DNA of 64,000 nt from Salminus brasiliensis (GCF_030463535.1 NC_132878.1:34412261-34476260), one strand, 5' to 3'. Shown: positions 11,686 through 23,952, counted from the first letter of the stretch. Numbers and translations are program-made. The notes: a model not told the origin generated them from the letters alone.

Positions 11686-11688
<3 letters not shown>

Positions 11689-11718
<30 letters not shown>
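11689..11718. repeat. (AC)n microsatellite in bach2 3'UTR
   Basis: Fifteen uninterrupted AC units; the sense mRNA would carry (UG)n. Confidence 0.95.
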
Positions 11719-11720
<2 letters not shown>

Positions 11721-12529
11721 GCGTGGGCCGCAAACCAAACACCATATGGGTTCAGATATCTCAACCAAAGCAGAGGTAAAAGGGTGAGTACAATAGTTCG
11801 ATTATCGCATTGTACCACAATATTAAACGTCAAATATTGTACGAACCGATGGATGTTATCTGGGTTTCGCTGTGCTGATAAAACAAACACAGCATTGGGG
11901 ATGCTACTGTGTCCAATCCCTGTCCATATTGTTGGACCACAGGACTGAGAACTGGTGGAGATCTTTGGGTCTGGAATCAAATCTGGTAGGGAAAACGAAT
12001 GACTTTCAATCAATAAAAGAAAGACTGCAACCGTCTCTGAGGACTACACTTTCCAGAGCAATGCCTGGGACAATAGACAAACCCTATAAAATATACAGGC
12101 AGCATGCAACCCTACCACAGATATAAGTCTCTAACAAATATACAATTCGGGTAAATACAGAGCAATATTAAAGGACTGTTAAATACCCATTTCAAGTTAA
12201 GTTAAAATTGATTTAAGTTAAAGTTGATTCCTGTCTGATAGATTTGTTTAAGCAGAGCTCTGATTTAGCTTATTAGACTAGGTAGGTCATCAAATACGTG
12301 GGCTGAGCACTCTCTCGTATAGCAAAGTGGAATTTGGTTTTACCTCGATCTCTCGGATGTGGTCTTTGTTATGTAACTGCAGTAAATAGCCTTAGAACAG
12401 TAGATTATCTGTTGGGTGGGGACACTTTCTAAGTGCCCACTTTTAAGTGCCTCAGCTTCAGACTTTTTAGGGTCCTGAAAGTGAAACAGACCTTTTAACA
12501 AGTGCCAAATGGTCAAAGAGTGCCCAGAC

Positions 12530-12531
<2 letters not shown>

Positions 12532-12560
<29 letters not shown>
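12532..12560. repeat. (GA)n microsatellite
   Basis: Uninterrupted GA run inside the bach2 3'UTR. Confidence 0.9.
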
Positions 12561-12564
<4 letters not shown>

Positions 12565-13001
12565 GTTAAGGTCCTGAAGGTCAACCAGGTCAATCCGTTG
12601 GCTATAGGCGCAGAGCTTCGTTCAGTGTCCAACAGAGGCCGCATTTAAGCAAGCTCATTTACTAAGACTGCACAAATACTAGATGAACTGGAATTTCTGT
12701 CACTAATGAATAAAATAAAAAACATGGAAATGCCGGCCTTGAGGAACCCTTTCAGGGTTTCAAGGCTTTCGTAGAAATACATCTCCACTACAACCAAAAC
12801 TGATGCCGTTCCTTCACCATAGGCTTCAGATTGGCGGCCTAAGATATCACAAGCATGTTATTAACGTCAGTGTGCCTTAATTAGCCTGTAGTTGGCTGTG
12901 GTCAGTAAATATACCCACTTCCAGCACATGGCACTCGTGTCTTCTTTAAGCCACACCTGCTTTGTAGTTTAATGGAAAGTCATTAAAAGTGGTTAACACT
13001 T

Positions 13002-13160
13002 TACTTGAACCCTGCTACATAACTTTGGCATGACCACACCACAAACATGTTATGGCAGATGTCATATGCTGTCATGATAAATGTCCAGTAATATAACAGT
13101 CTCATGTTGCTTATCTTACTGGTAATGGTAACATGGGTAACATGTAACTGTTACATTACT
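13002..13160. repeat. Probable degenerate MITE fragment
   Basis: Starts AACACTTTACTTGAA and carries repeated CATGTTATGGCA, GGTAACATGGGTAACATG and TGTAACTGTTACATTACTGG motifs, similar in style to fish MITEs whose ends begin ACTTTACTTG. No clean right end is visible. Confidence 0.3.
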
Positions 13161-14237
13161 GGGCCAAATCTGTGACTGAAACCTATAGCAGCATATGGTT
13201 ATGTCAGTGGTAGAGTTCTTTTGAAAGTGGGTGTGGTTTAAAGCCGAAATGAGTGTGAGGTGCTGGATGTATGTGGGTATATACAGCAATGGAAGCTCTT
13301 AGAAATGTAAACAGCTAATCGGCAGCTTAGATGATAGAACAAGCTTATGCTTATTGGCTCACGGATCAGACTGGCTGCTTACATGTTGAAATTCAACGAT
13401 GACAGACACTGTACAATTGCACAACACAGTAAAACAACAGAAGCAAAAATGAGAGCCCCTGTAAGAAATGTGACACTACATGCAGCTAGTTCTCAAATAG
13501 CAGCACAAATAAGTGCAAAGAATGACTATAATAATAAAAAGAAATTCTGTGCCTTGAATGACACCTGTTGAGAACTTTGTTTTGTACTAGGGAAAGATTT
13601 GCAATTACTATTTTTATTAACTGAGAGCTCAGGTTTGTACTAAATGGTGTTCATTAATTTTGAATATACTATACCTTCCTTTTAATGGTTCTTCAAAAAT
13701 AATCAATAAAAAGGCAAATTATTAATAAGAAATTTGAGTTTGTTTTTTTTTGTTTTTGGCCCAGTCCAAAATGTTGGTTTTGAACCAAGGGTGGCAAATT
13801 GACTGCATAATTACATGCACAAGCTATACAATGCTACAAATCCAAAAATCAAGCTTGCTTTGAGGTTATCGTCTTATTATTCCACTACTACATAAATCAT
13901 ATCTGAAATTTCCCAAAGCACGGAATCATTTTCCTAAAGAATCACTACTGAATCAAATCCTTGTGTGGTCAAAAAATACACTCCCAAATTGATCACGAAC
14001 AACGTTAATGAATGGACGCTGCACAAAAGGCTGCGAAGCTGCACACTGACCTGATTGACCTCAGTGACCTCAGGGGCGGGGAATAGTAAGTGCCGGGACC
14101 AAACATGGGGTCAGGAAGTGTCCTTTAAACAGAGCTCCTATTCGCTTCCTATTCCTGAGTTGCCGCCTCTTTCTCTGTTCGGGAAGGCGGCAAGCTTTCC
14201 GTCTTTAAAAACATAACACTGAAACAATGATTCACTT

Positions 14238-14238
<1 letters not shown>

Positions 14239-14275
<37 letters not shown>
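14239..14275. repeat. (CA)n microsatellite
   Basis: Uninterrupted CA run within the bach2 3'UTR. Together with the (TG)n at 14447-14477 it forms complementary arms about 200 nt apart in the same transcript. Confidence 0.95.
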
Positions 14276-14276
<1 letters not shown>

Positions 14277-14443
14277 AGAACGTCTTTCAATACTGACAAG
14301 GAAAAAAAGAAATCCCTCAAAGAACACAAGGAGGCGGGGCTTTTTCACATTTCTGAAGGGCACCAATGGGCCTGGAGCATGTTTAAGTCCAAATGGCATG
14401 CAAAGGGGCTTCTTTTTTTGTATATGTAAGAGTGTGTGTCATG

Positions 14444-14446
<3 letters not shown>

Positions 14447-14477
<31 letters not shown>
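14447..14477. repeat. (TG)n microsatellite
   Basis: Uninterrupted TG run, complementary to the CA run 170 nt to its left, so the mRNA could fold on itself here. Confidence 0.95.
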
Positions 14478-14481
<4 letters not shown>

Positions 14482-15205
14482 AGCTAATTTCCTGAGGTTT
14501 TTTTTTTTCTTTTTTAGGACACCCACAGTCATGGGCAATTCACTTCAGACAGGAAACAGCAAAGCAACCTATGTTCTTCCCTTTGCAAAAAAACAAAAGA
14601 AAAGGTGCAACAACAAAGAAAAAAGCCCAGAGAAAAGATCAAACACAAGTAATGCGCTACCTGTACAAGGTTACCGATACACTCGCCATGCTCCGTACTA
14701 TTTACACTCACACGCGTGCGCACGTTCTGCCCGGCAAGCACTCTTTATACATATCCATTGAAAAGAAGAAAGAAACATCCGAACGCAGCGGTATTGCTGA
14801 TGCGAGGGGGATGAGGGGAGGGGTCAGGAGGGGGACGTTAACCATCGGTGCTCAAAAGTCTACAATTCCGATCCTCTTAGATTTTCCGAGTCGTTCGTTC
14901 TTTCGTTTCAGTGCTGTAGAAGGCAATAGAGGAATGTTTTTTTTTTGTTTGTCGTTGTTGTCGTGGATACAACCATCTGTACAAATTAAGTGTTGTGGAG
15001 ACACTACAAATGTGTAACACAGAAGACATAACTTTTTTGCATATGAACATTTACAGTCTAGCTGTTGTAAAAAAAAAAGAAAAAAAAAGAAGAAGAATCT
15101 TTCATGTATCCTTATTTTTTTTCATGAGTTTCTATATATCGAACATTCAGAATATTTCCTGAGTTTGAATTTGTTGTGACAAGGGCCACAAAGAGAAAGA
15201 GAGAG

Positions 15206-15210
<5 letters not shown>

Positions 15211-15240
<30 letters not shown>
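15211..15240. repeat. (GA)n microsatellite
   Basis: Fifteen GA units flanked by imperfect GAGAGAGTCA; about 1 kb downstream of the bach2 stop. Confidence 0.9.
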
Positions 15241-15244
<4 letters not shown>

Positions 15245-16254
15245 GTCAGAGAGTCAGAAAAATCACCAGTGTTAAATTATCACTGTGTATTTTAAGTGGA
15301 ACTACACAGTGGGTAAACACCCGTCGGTCGGGACGCGTCCTATACTCCTGAACCTGAGTATTCCTATGTCTATTTTTTCTTTGTTATTGTTTTGCAACGT
15401 ATATAAGTGTGTTTTGCTGCAGTAAGAGTTCTGGCATTTGCATTGTATGCTACAGATGTGGCAGATTATCAATTATTAAAAAAAAGATTAAAAGACTCAT
15501 TTCAATTTCATTATCATAGTGTGGCTGTTTTTATGCATGTATTTGTGCTGTTTCTTAATTTTTATTATTTAACTGTTTTATTTTAGCAATTTAGTGCTTC
15601 AGAAATTAGGATTAGTATTATTGGGTAAAAAAATGTTGGTTTACTGCTTTAATTTAACACTGCTGACTTTGATAGGACAGGCAGAGAGAGAGAGAGATTA
15701 AGAGTGTGGAAAGAGTGTCAGGGAGATAGAGAGATAGGTAGGGAGAGAGAGAGAGAAAGAGCTGCTGCTAGGTCCGTGGAGGTTTGAATGTGAGATGTGG
15801 TCAGAAACCCATCCCCTTTGAGTGGACTGTAATACAAAGAAGACAGCGTTTGCACTGCAGAGGTCAGTGAGGGGAAAGGTTTAGCACCATCGCGAGAGAG
15901 TTCTGGGAGACGCTTCGGCCACTCTGCCAAGGAGCGAGCTGGAGAGAACCTGGAGTAACAGTATTGCTGCTGTTAAGACAACTGTAGTGTCAACCGTAAA
16001 AAAAACTAAAATAAAAAACAAAAAAATGACAAAAGACATAAATATATATATAAAAAACCCAAAAAAACAAATAAAAAATTTCATAGAACACTGGCAGAGG
16101 CTGACCATCTCAACACACCCTCAAATTCTGAGGGTTTGTCAGAAGACGTATATCTAAATTAAATAATTAAAAACCAACAAAAAACAAACAAACAAAAGTA
16201 AAACAGTAAAAATAATATAAAAACAAACAAACAGAAGTGGAGAGACCACCGTCA

Positions 16255-16713
16255 TTAGGTACAGTCCTTCCTTGGCTGTTCGTCAGTGGTACATTTATCC
16301 GTCATTTCCTGGCAGAAGTCTACTGTCACCGTCTGATTGGACTGTTCCAGGGAAAGCCCCGCCTCCAGGTAGGAGGAGCCGCCGGCCTTTGTCCCGTCCC
16401 CTTCGCAGCCGCCCGCATGCTCCACTCCGTTCCCCGCGCCCCACGGGCCGTCCGGTTCGGGCGTGGCCGCACCCGAGCGGGTGGTGAGGTCGATGCTGGC
16501 GGTCGGAGGGGCCTGGGTTCCGGGGGAGGCAGAGGAGGCGGGGTTGCCGGGACGCACAACGGGGCAGTAGTGGTGAAGGGACTGGACCTGCTCTGGACTC
16601 AGCTGGACGTCCCGACACACCTCCTGGGACAGGCAGGAGAAATTCTCCCACAGCTCCCCCATACATGCCTTCAGCTGGTTCCTCTCCGTCAGCAGCTTCT
16701 CCTTCTCACACAC
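16255..16713 (-). CDS. bach2: BACH2 last coding exon: leucine zipper and C terminus
   Basis: Encodes residues 614-765 and a TAA stop (16255-16257). It opens VCEKEKLLTERNQLKACMGE, the continuation of the bZIP leucine zipper, followed by FSCLSQEVCRDVQ. The end (QTVTVDFCQEMTDKC through TTDEQPRKD) is the near-invariant BACH2 C terminus. A Cys-Pro pair (C663-P664, HHYCPVV) is one of the heme-regulatory-type motifs of the family. The middle (about 675-735) is variable and rich in Gly, Pro, Ser and Thr. The acceptor is GTGCTAAG|GTG. Instead of a pyrimidine tract it is preceded by a (TG)n run of about 10 units, which is unusual. Confidence 0.95.
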   Translation of the reverse strand: MCEKEKLLTERNQLKACMGELWENFSCLSQEVCRDVQLSPEQVQSLHHYCPVVRPGNPASSASPGTQAPPTASIDLTTRSGAATPEPDGPWGAGNGVEHAGGCEGDGTKAGGSSYLEAGLSLEQSNQTVTVDFCQEMTDKCTTDEQPRKDCT

Positions 16714-18360
16714 CTTAGCACAAACACACACACACACACATCAGTGAAATTTTAGAGCATGATAAACTCACTAAATTCACTGAGTTCTTTTTTTTTGGTA
16801 TTAGTGAAGTTTTTAGTTGGATTTAACAAAACATTTTTGATTTACTTTAATTTGTTCTATTTTTACTCACAGCCAATATTTATAGTTGAATAAACTCAGA
16901 TTTTAGTATTTCGTTCATTTACGCATGTTTTAGTCATTTTTTAAGTTATGTTTATCAGGGTGTAACCAAAATTTACTCATTATAAAATTGCACAGCAGAT
17001 TGAAAAATTCATTTTTGCATTTTTACAAAAATGTATTACAATTTTACTACACTTTTAATGTTTAGTTATTTTATGCTTTAGCTCATTTTTGCTCGTTTTA
17101 TTTATTTTTAGTAATTTTATTTAACAAATTGTACAGTTAGGCTGTCGCCAAGGAATATTTCATTTCATATTCAAATAAGATTTACTGAATGCTTACATTT
17201 ATTACATTTTATATTATTTTTTGTACTACTATTCTATATATAAGCTCAATTAGCCAAAACTAAAAACCTACATCTTAATTTTCATGTGTTTTTTTCAGTC
17301 AGTTCATATTAAAAGGGCCAGATTTTCACTGTCATGAAAAAAACTTCATATCTCTAAAATGGCAACTGTACAGGAGAAGAAAAATAGACTTCATTCCAAG
17401 TCATTAGGGAGCATTTCTATTGGTCCATTCATCATGAAATTCTGAAAAACCAGAAAGTGAAAAATTGCAAATATTGAGGTCCAGTAACGAAATCCTACTT
17501 GTATCTATAGTTTATTTTTTTATTTATTTTTAGTTTACTATATTTTATAGTTTTTATTTTTATAGTTTTTTATTGAATTTAACACAGCCTCTCTTTATCC
17601 CTTACAATTTGATACTGTGACTTTAGATTTGTAAAATTGTTCTGTTTTAACTGGCTGGCCTATACTGTGCCTTATAACTTCAGTGTGAGTAGGCGGGGCC
17701 AAACTGCTGTGAGCTGAGTAAGTGGATATATGTAAATGTCTTTGTAACTGAGAACTGGCTGGTTTTGTGGACATTTAGAAACCCGCCCACACGCTACATC
17801 AACCCTAAACTGAAAAACTTACATGTTGAGCAGATGTAACCATGTAAGTTACATTAAAATCCTCATCTAAGACGATGCTGAGCGGTCAGCTGCACTGATG
17901 TGGACACAGATCCTCGGCCACACGAGGACTGACATTTCCTCAGTGTTGTTCTGGACAAATGTGAGTCTAATGATAAAAGAGACACGCAGCACTCGTAGGA
18001 ACACTCGTATGAATGATAAATGAGTTGTGATGATCCTATACTGTACCATCTTCTTGAATGTGACCCAGATTGCTGCTGTTTGATGGGATTATTGTGTGCC
18101 CCCCCCCCTCAACACACGCCTTCACTGTGGTGATGCCGACGTACAGGGGGATTCATCCCTGAGTGTGTTTAGGGATGTGATTTGAGTTATATAGGACACC
18201 CTACAGTACAGGGTGGCAAACACGTGACATGCACTGTCTATATCGCCCCTGCCACAAACACACTATTAACAGAGCACACACGTACACACTCTGCACAACC
18301 ATCTGTACCGATTCAGTGTTGGAAACTCTACAATACAACAAGGATGATTTCCAGAGAGAA

Positions 18361-18392
18361 GAAAGTAGAGAGGAGAGAGGTAGAGGGAGAAG

Positions 18393-18458
<66 letters not shown>

Positions 18459-18576
18459 CAAAACTGAAAAAGCAGTAGAGATAAGCAGCCAGTGAGAGAA
18501 GTAGACACATTGGTGAGATAGAGAGAGACAAAGCAAGTGGAGAGAGAGGTAGAAATAGAGAAAAAAGTGAGGGGGA

Positions 18577-18609
<33 letters not shown>

Positions 18610-18698
18610 GAAAGGGAGAGAAACGTAGAGATGGAAAAAGAGTGAGAGAGAAAAAAACAAAGCAAAGGGGAGAGAGAGATAGAGATGGAGAAAGAGTC

Positions 18699-18741
<43 letters not shown>

Positions 18742-18804
18742 CAGACAGAGCAAAGGAAGAGAGAGGTAGAGATTCAGTAAGATTTTTATCAGTGGTGTGT
18801 GCAT

Positions 18805-18839
<35 letters not shown>
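18361..18839. repeat. Compound purine-rich tract with (TG)n blocks
   Basis: (TG)n at 18395-18440 runs directly into (GA)n at 18441-18458. A nearly pure A/G stretch of roughly 300 nt (about 18480-18775, several GAGAGA blocks) follows, then another (TG)n at 18810-18839. On the bach2 sense strand this is polypyrimidine plus (CA)n. Confidence 0.9.
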
Positions 18840-18841
<2 letters not shown>

Positions 18842-18975
18842 ATCAAAATAGCTACGCTGTCAGTCCTCCTACAACGCAACTCACACACACACGTGACAAC
18901 ACACATCAAAAAGACTAGGCCCCTCCCCTGTCATGGAAAATTCATGAGGTTGCCCCAGTGACTGACAGCAGCAGT

Positions 18976-18989
18976 GCTGCCATGGCAAC
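18976..18989. promoter_or_regulatory. RFX X-box-like site
   Basis: GCTGCCATGGCAAC: a perfect right half-site (GGCAAC) and a one-mismatch left half. Sequence match only. Confidence 0.3.
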
Positions 18990-19410
18990 GGGGGCATGTG
19001 GGATGATGGGATGGAAAACCGTATAGAAGAAGAGGTCCCACCCACTCGGGTCAGAAATGTACAGAGGCTCTAAGAGCCTCAAGGCCCAGCGGACTTTCTG
19101 AATGTAGGAATTACCCTGTCTGGTGTGTCCTGATAGAAATGCACCCAATCACTGCACACTGCAAGTGCTTCACCATAATTAGAATTACTCTCATGATGCA
19201 TAGTACAGATACATGTCCTTACATCATTAACGTACATAGGCTGTTTTATAATGAGTCACATTCTGCGGAAAGTACAGATTCTACACTTTCAGTCAACACC
19301 ACACTTGTGTGATATGTGTTTCAGTGTGTAAGCAGGGTCGGCGAGCTCCAGGGGTCCATTATGTATAGTCAATAGGGGGTCAACAATAGAAACAAGTGGC
19401 TGCTCCAACT

Positions 19411-19519
19411 GGTTGCCTTGGTGTTGCTAAAATAGTTCCAATAGTCTCCCAGGTGGTCGCTAGATAGTTGCTAGGTGGGCGCTTGGGTCTCTCACACTGT
19501 TGCGAGGGTGTCACTAGCG
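19411..19519. repeat. Degenerate GTTGCTAGGTGG minisatellite
   Basis: Repeated GGTTGCCTTG, GTGTTGCTAA, GGTGGTCGCTAG, AGTTGCTAGGTGG and GTTGCGAGGGTGTCACTAG units of about 10-12 nt, a form common in fish genomes. Confidence 0.55.
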
Positions 19520-19848
19520 TGCTCAAAAAGATGCAAAGGTTCCACCATTTATTCCTCTGGGTAAAAAAATCAACCACCTGAGATACCATAGTGACCCACA
19601 AAAATCAATTAGCAAACGATGCACCCCCCTTTCAGAACCATGGCTTTATACCATATGTGGAGCCCTACAAAGCCTAACATGACCACAGGCACTGCTTTTC
19701 AGATATCTGGTCGAAGCACACAGTACAGGCCTGAATGCCTGACCCTTACAGAGACTGCTGTTGACTTTTAATGCCAGTGTAAAGGGCAGTGTAATGAGGA
19801 TTGAGTGTGGGAGTGTGTGCATATGCACATGTAAGTGTGTGTTCGTAC

Positions 19849-20055
19849 CAGCTTGCGTATCTCACACTCCAGGTTGAGGATGCAGTCCAGCTTCCTCTTC
19901 CGACAGCGCTGGGCGGCGATGCGGTTCTTGCTGCGGCGGCGCACGTCGTGGATGAACTCCAGCTGCTCCGAGGTCAGCTTGTGCATCTTTACCATCATCT
20001 GGAAGTCGTTCCGTGGAAGATTCGTGATTTGATCGACGGGGAAGGGAAGCTTGAT
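19849..20055 (-). CDS. bach2: BACH2 third coding exon: bZIP basic region
   Basis: Sixty-nine codons (residues 545-613). The exon starts [20 protein letters not shown] and covers the CNC-type extension and the DNA-contacting basic region. [17 protein letters not shown] (about 583-599) contains the N-x-x-A-A-x-x-C-R signature that reads MARE/AP-1 half-sites. It ends in the first zipper heptads ([14 protein letters not shown]). The acceptor has a normal pyrimidine tract (GCCTCTCCTTGCAG). The donor is weak (CTG|GTACGA) and followed at once by ACACACAC. The near-identity of this stretch to BACH2 of other vertebrates as known makes the assignment firm; BACH1 differs in the flanking sequence. Confidence 0.97.
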
Positions 20056-20861
20056 CTGCAAGGAGAGGCAAAGCAAAACTGAAGTTTCTACTGGTACTAC
20101 TGGTCAGCAACACTGTCTACTGAATGTAAGCAATGGCTCACAATAGTTTCAAGCTTCAGGTATCAAGCTTTAATGGCAGTACTTCCCTGTGGAGCAGCAT
20201 TCGTACGGTTCCATGTCACCTACATACGCCTTTAATTAACATTCATGAAGGCTTATTCAAACAAGTGTCCATTTTTCTGTCATTTCAACAGAACGCTTAT
20301 TGGATATGCCTTTATAAACTCAGGACAAGCTTAGGTAGATGTTATGTACAAACAAATAGTACCCTAACTTCCAGCATCCCATTGAGAAAGATCATGTCTG
20401 CACTCAAGCTCCAAATACAGCATGTAGGAATACAGCTATAACGGCCATATTTGGTACTTATGATCTTTCAAGGGACTATTATTGATTACTATTTTAATAA
20501 CATTATGTTGCTACATTAATATCACACTCACAGGAGATGTGAACATGTGTCCCTGTGGGCAAAGGCAATATGTCAAATTTACTGCTGATAATCCTCAAAG
20601 AGTTTGGCCTAGTCTGATTTGTTGGACATGCTAGGCTACACTGACCCAACCTTGCAACGGAGGATCTCCATTCAAAGGGCTGTGTAGTCAAGTACTAAGC
20701 CTAATCCATATCCAGGCAGTCATCCTTTAATGAGCTAAAGTATATAATGTTTCCCACGTCTTATTGGTCAAAATGCTGTCTCGCAATCTAATAACTTGCA
20801 CCCCTGAAACAGGCACTGAACACAATACCACTGAACCACTGAACCACATGGAAATTCTAAG

Positions 20862-21173
20862 CTGGGAAAGTCCATATGGGGCCTGTATGGGTACCCCAAC
20901 TGGGAACCAGAAAGTTTTGTTCTCAGGTTTCATGTTGGCCTTACATACTGAAGCCCACCAGGGTCAGTGATGACACCAGGAGGGCTTATTAAACATTGCC
21001 CCCCACTGGGCCTAGATTAAGGTGGACTGTAACGATGGGGCCCATTTGCATAGCCCTACTTAGTCCCAGTAACAACACATATTCAAACCCACTCAGAGCC
21101 CACCGAGGCCCACCTGTAACCCACCTAAGCCACATTCCACCCATGTGAGCTCCACATGAACATGTTGGCTGGG
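20862..21173. mobile_element. MITE with CCAGCYAACA inverted ends, copy 2
   Basis: Shares TATGGGGCCTGTATGGG, CCAGGGTCAGTGATG, GATTAAGGTGGACTGTA, AACCCACTCAGAGCCCA and the GTTGGCTGGG end with the copy at 7362-7644, in the same orientation. The left end is more decayed (GCTGGGAAAG). Confidence 0.65.
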
Positions 21174-21273
21174 ACATACTTCTCCTAATAAACTGTAAGG
21201 ATTTCACTGTACACTGCAACCATTACAGTGAACACCTGCATCAAAATCAAAGATGGTGCAGTTGATTCCTTCA

Positions 21274-21287
21274 CCACTAGGTGGCAG
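21274..21287 (+). promoter_or_regulatory. CTCF-like core motif
   Basis: CCACTAGGTGGCAG matches the CTCF core consensus CCASYAGRKGGCRS at every position. Occupancy cannot be judged from sequence. Confidence 0.4.
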
Positions 21288-21735
21288 CAGTAACTCGCAA
21301 CCACAGGCTTACTTTGTGACAAAGAGAAACCTGGCTTCAGAGCCTATTCATCTCATTCCTGCACGGGCAATGAGCGAGAGAGAGTGAAAGAGATGACAAA
21401 GGAAAAGGAGGAAAACATTCCCTCCATCTGTCAGTGTGGCCGAGGCAGACAGAGGCTAGTAACAGGAGAGGAGAGACAGAAACTGCCTCACTCCATGGCT
21501 CTTTGATCCCTTCTTCTGACCTGAGATTACGAGCGGGGATGAGTATGCAAAATCTGAGCCGCTCACAAGGAACCGTACACTTACAGACACATTGAGACCC
21601 CTCTCCACACACTGGTGCGTAACCCCCATTGGCAGACACATACAGAACGCAGGCCCCCTGCCCCCCCTGGGCCAAACACATACATACGGTGGTACATATG
21701 TAGTCACAAACAAACCTTCAACATACACACATACA

Positions 21736-21736
<1 letters not shown>

Positions 21737-21780
<44 letters not shown>
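21737..21780. repeat. (CA)n microsatellite
   Basis: Twenty-two uninterrupted CA units, one of the longest dinucleotide runs in the window. Confidence 0.95.
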
Positions 21781-21786
<6 letters not shown>

Positions 21787-23152
21787 AAGGCATTTTGTTT
21801 TTATCTCTGCTGTTTCTGCTGCTGTTGTCAGTTTGCCTCCGGTTTTGGCAGCTGTTCTGATAAGAACATCACACACTGATGCCCCACCAGTATCTACACA
21901 CTCCACACAGAGAGAGACAGAAAGAGAGCTGGAGGGAGATGGGAAAGAGCAAATGGCTGGAGAAAAGAAGAGAGAGAGGGGGGGGGGATAAAGGGAGATA
22001 GAGAGAAGATGCCACTTCTTTTTCCCTTCAGCTACAACTCAGGAACTCAGCCCCAGTGAAGAATAAAGCCTAACAAGATGGAAATGGATCTCTGCCTCTC
22101 TCTCTCTCTCTCCCTCTGCACCGTGATGAGTGCTCTCTGGAGGCCTGCTGCCTGCCGTCTAAAGAACAAAGTGACAGAACAGCACCCCCCCTCCCCCCAC
22201 ACACACAACTCACACCTGAGTGGAGTGAAAGATCTCAGTGGTTTGTGTCAAACATGCCAAAGCAAGAAGACTCATCCAGGATCACAGCACGTCTCTTCGA
22301 CTACAATATGGAGGCTAAAGCTGACACAAATGAGAAACAGTCTCAGAAGGTCAAAGGTACTAGCAGTTCACCAAGAGGTCAACATTTCAGTTTGTGTACA
22401 CCGTGGCCATTTTCAACAATCTAGCCTTTGGTGGTGCCTCAGAACTGAATGTATGTGATGCTTTTTACACTGAATAAAAATAAAACCCTCCATTCAACTG
22501 CGGACTAAAAAAAAACTACGCAAATTAATGTGGGGTGAAAAATGTACCGTAGACGAATTATGCAGTTGAGTTATGCAGATGAAGATCGTGCTTCTGGTCA
22601 CCTTCTCGTGTTCCCAGAGAAACATCAGAAGGATTACTAAGTTCAATTTCTGCCTCGTTGTCTCTAATATAGCGCTCTTTAGAACTGTGTAAACAACTCT
22701 CATTGACCGGTCACCAGACTAAAGCACAGCCTCCGCCTGGTGGGGTTAGTTTTAGCTGTGCCAATTAACCCCCCCCACTCGCTACGCCGCCCCTATTACT
22801 TGCAATGCTCCCGATACTAAAATACGAGGGTCAGGACAAGCACATGCCTCCTCAGATGTGATACACCAGCTCTGATTCACGAACAACTGCGCCAGCCAGC
22901 ATCACAATAAAAGTGATAAGGGGAGAAAGGGGGAGTTGTAAAAGGGTGGGTTCATTGGCAGTACTAAATTGGGAGAAATAAGGGGGAAAATCTCACAAAC
23001 AAACAAAATTAAATAAATAAACAAAAAACTCTCAACCCAATCTTCTGGTACAGATGTGGTATGGATTGATAGTTTAAACATCTGCACGTTTTATAGACCT
23101 TTTTAGCCTTCTTTCAATTAGCTAAAAATCTTCTCTCATCCCCGTTTAGAAA

Positions 23153-23306
23153 GCCAGGATCAGCTATTATACAGTGACCCTGGAGCAGAAAGGTTAAGGG
23201 TTCTTACTCAAGGGCCCGACAGCAGAAGTTTAGCAGACCTGAGTATTGAACCCACAACCTTGTGATCAATAACCCAGTGCTCGAATCACTGGGCCACAAC
23301 TGCCAG
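23153..23306 (-). mobile_element. tRNA-derived SINE, family A
   Basis: Read on the minus strand, the 5' part resembles a tRNA promoter: box A-like TGGCCCAGTGA and box B-like GGTTCAATACT (at 23242-23252). A body (GGGCCCTTGAGTAAGAACCCTTAACC) and an end at GGGTCACTGTATAATAGCTG follow. This layout recurs in many teleosts. No target-site duplication was identified. Confidence 0.6.
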
Positions 23307-23912
23307 CTTTTTGTTAATACCAGCTAAAACATGTTCTAAGGGTTCTAAAGGTTAAGCTGGGAAAGTGCAGCGCTGAATACTCAAATACTTTCCCAACTGT
23401 AGGAAAACATGGACAACTGGTCTGTCCTTTGCACAAAATGTTTTTGGCCTGCTCTGACCAACTGTGATCGATGTTAGACTTTTCCAACCTCAGCTCTCTG
23501 ACTGCATCTTGTGTGTAAGCCAGTCCAGCAGACTGTTATCAGTAGGGGAGGTATTTAATTGCCCCAGGGAAAAGCATAAGTCACACTGATCTACAATCAG
23601 CCTCCCGGACCCCTCCTCACTTCCACTTAACCGAACTAGCGATACCATGGAACTGATCCCGGATCAGCTCTTTTTTTTACTGTGAGCAGCTGAATGCTGC
23701 GAGATCAAAGCTCAGAGGCTCTCTCCCTCAGACGCACACTTCAGAGAGGAGCTGGCAGGCCGGAGCTCAGAGCGGCGTGGAGCCTCATTAATAAAGGATA
23801 GGCCACAGAGCTGGCAAGAGCAACAGGGGGCCAGGCACCCAATCACATGGACCAAGCCCAGAGACAAGTCAGGGTGACGAGAGTGAAGTCCAAATGCTAC
23901 AGGATCAGGTTT

Positions 23913-23914
<2 letters not shown>

Positions 23915-23952
<38 letters not shown>

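Larger units (their letters stand above)
8275..16254 (-). other. bach2: Long 3'UTR of bach2
   Basis: About 8 kb separates the stop codon from a convincing minus-strand AATAAA (8296-8301), which is followed on that strand by TATGTGTTTGT, a G/U-rich downstream element. BACH2 mRNAs in mammals also have multi-kilobase 3'UTRs. The span holds Pumilio elements, several microsatellites and a SINE-tail fragment at 10752-10822, but no gene-like frame. Shorter isoforms ending at other AATAAA sites are possible. Continuity of the UTR across the whole span is inference. Confidence 0.55.
16714..19848 (-). other. bach2: bach2 last coding intron
   Basis: 3,135-nt intron, AT-rich in its first 1.3 kb (16.8-18.0 kb) with no recognised repeat there. 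It then carries a long purine/TG tract (18361-18839), an X-box-like site (18976-18989) and a short degenerate minisatellite (19411-19519). Donor GTACGA, acceptor CTAAG. Confidence 0.85.

Noticed and set aside
8280..16254. A miR-155 seed match in the bach2 3'UTR, as in mammalian regulation
   Set aside because: No AGCATTAA was found on the sense strand by eye; a program should confirm this.
16237..16755. A 172-codon plus-strand open frame over the last bach2 exon
   Set aside because: Antisense to a well-supported coding exon; Gly/Arg-rich composition is a by-product of GC-rich codons.
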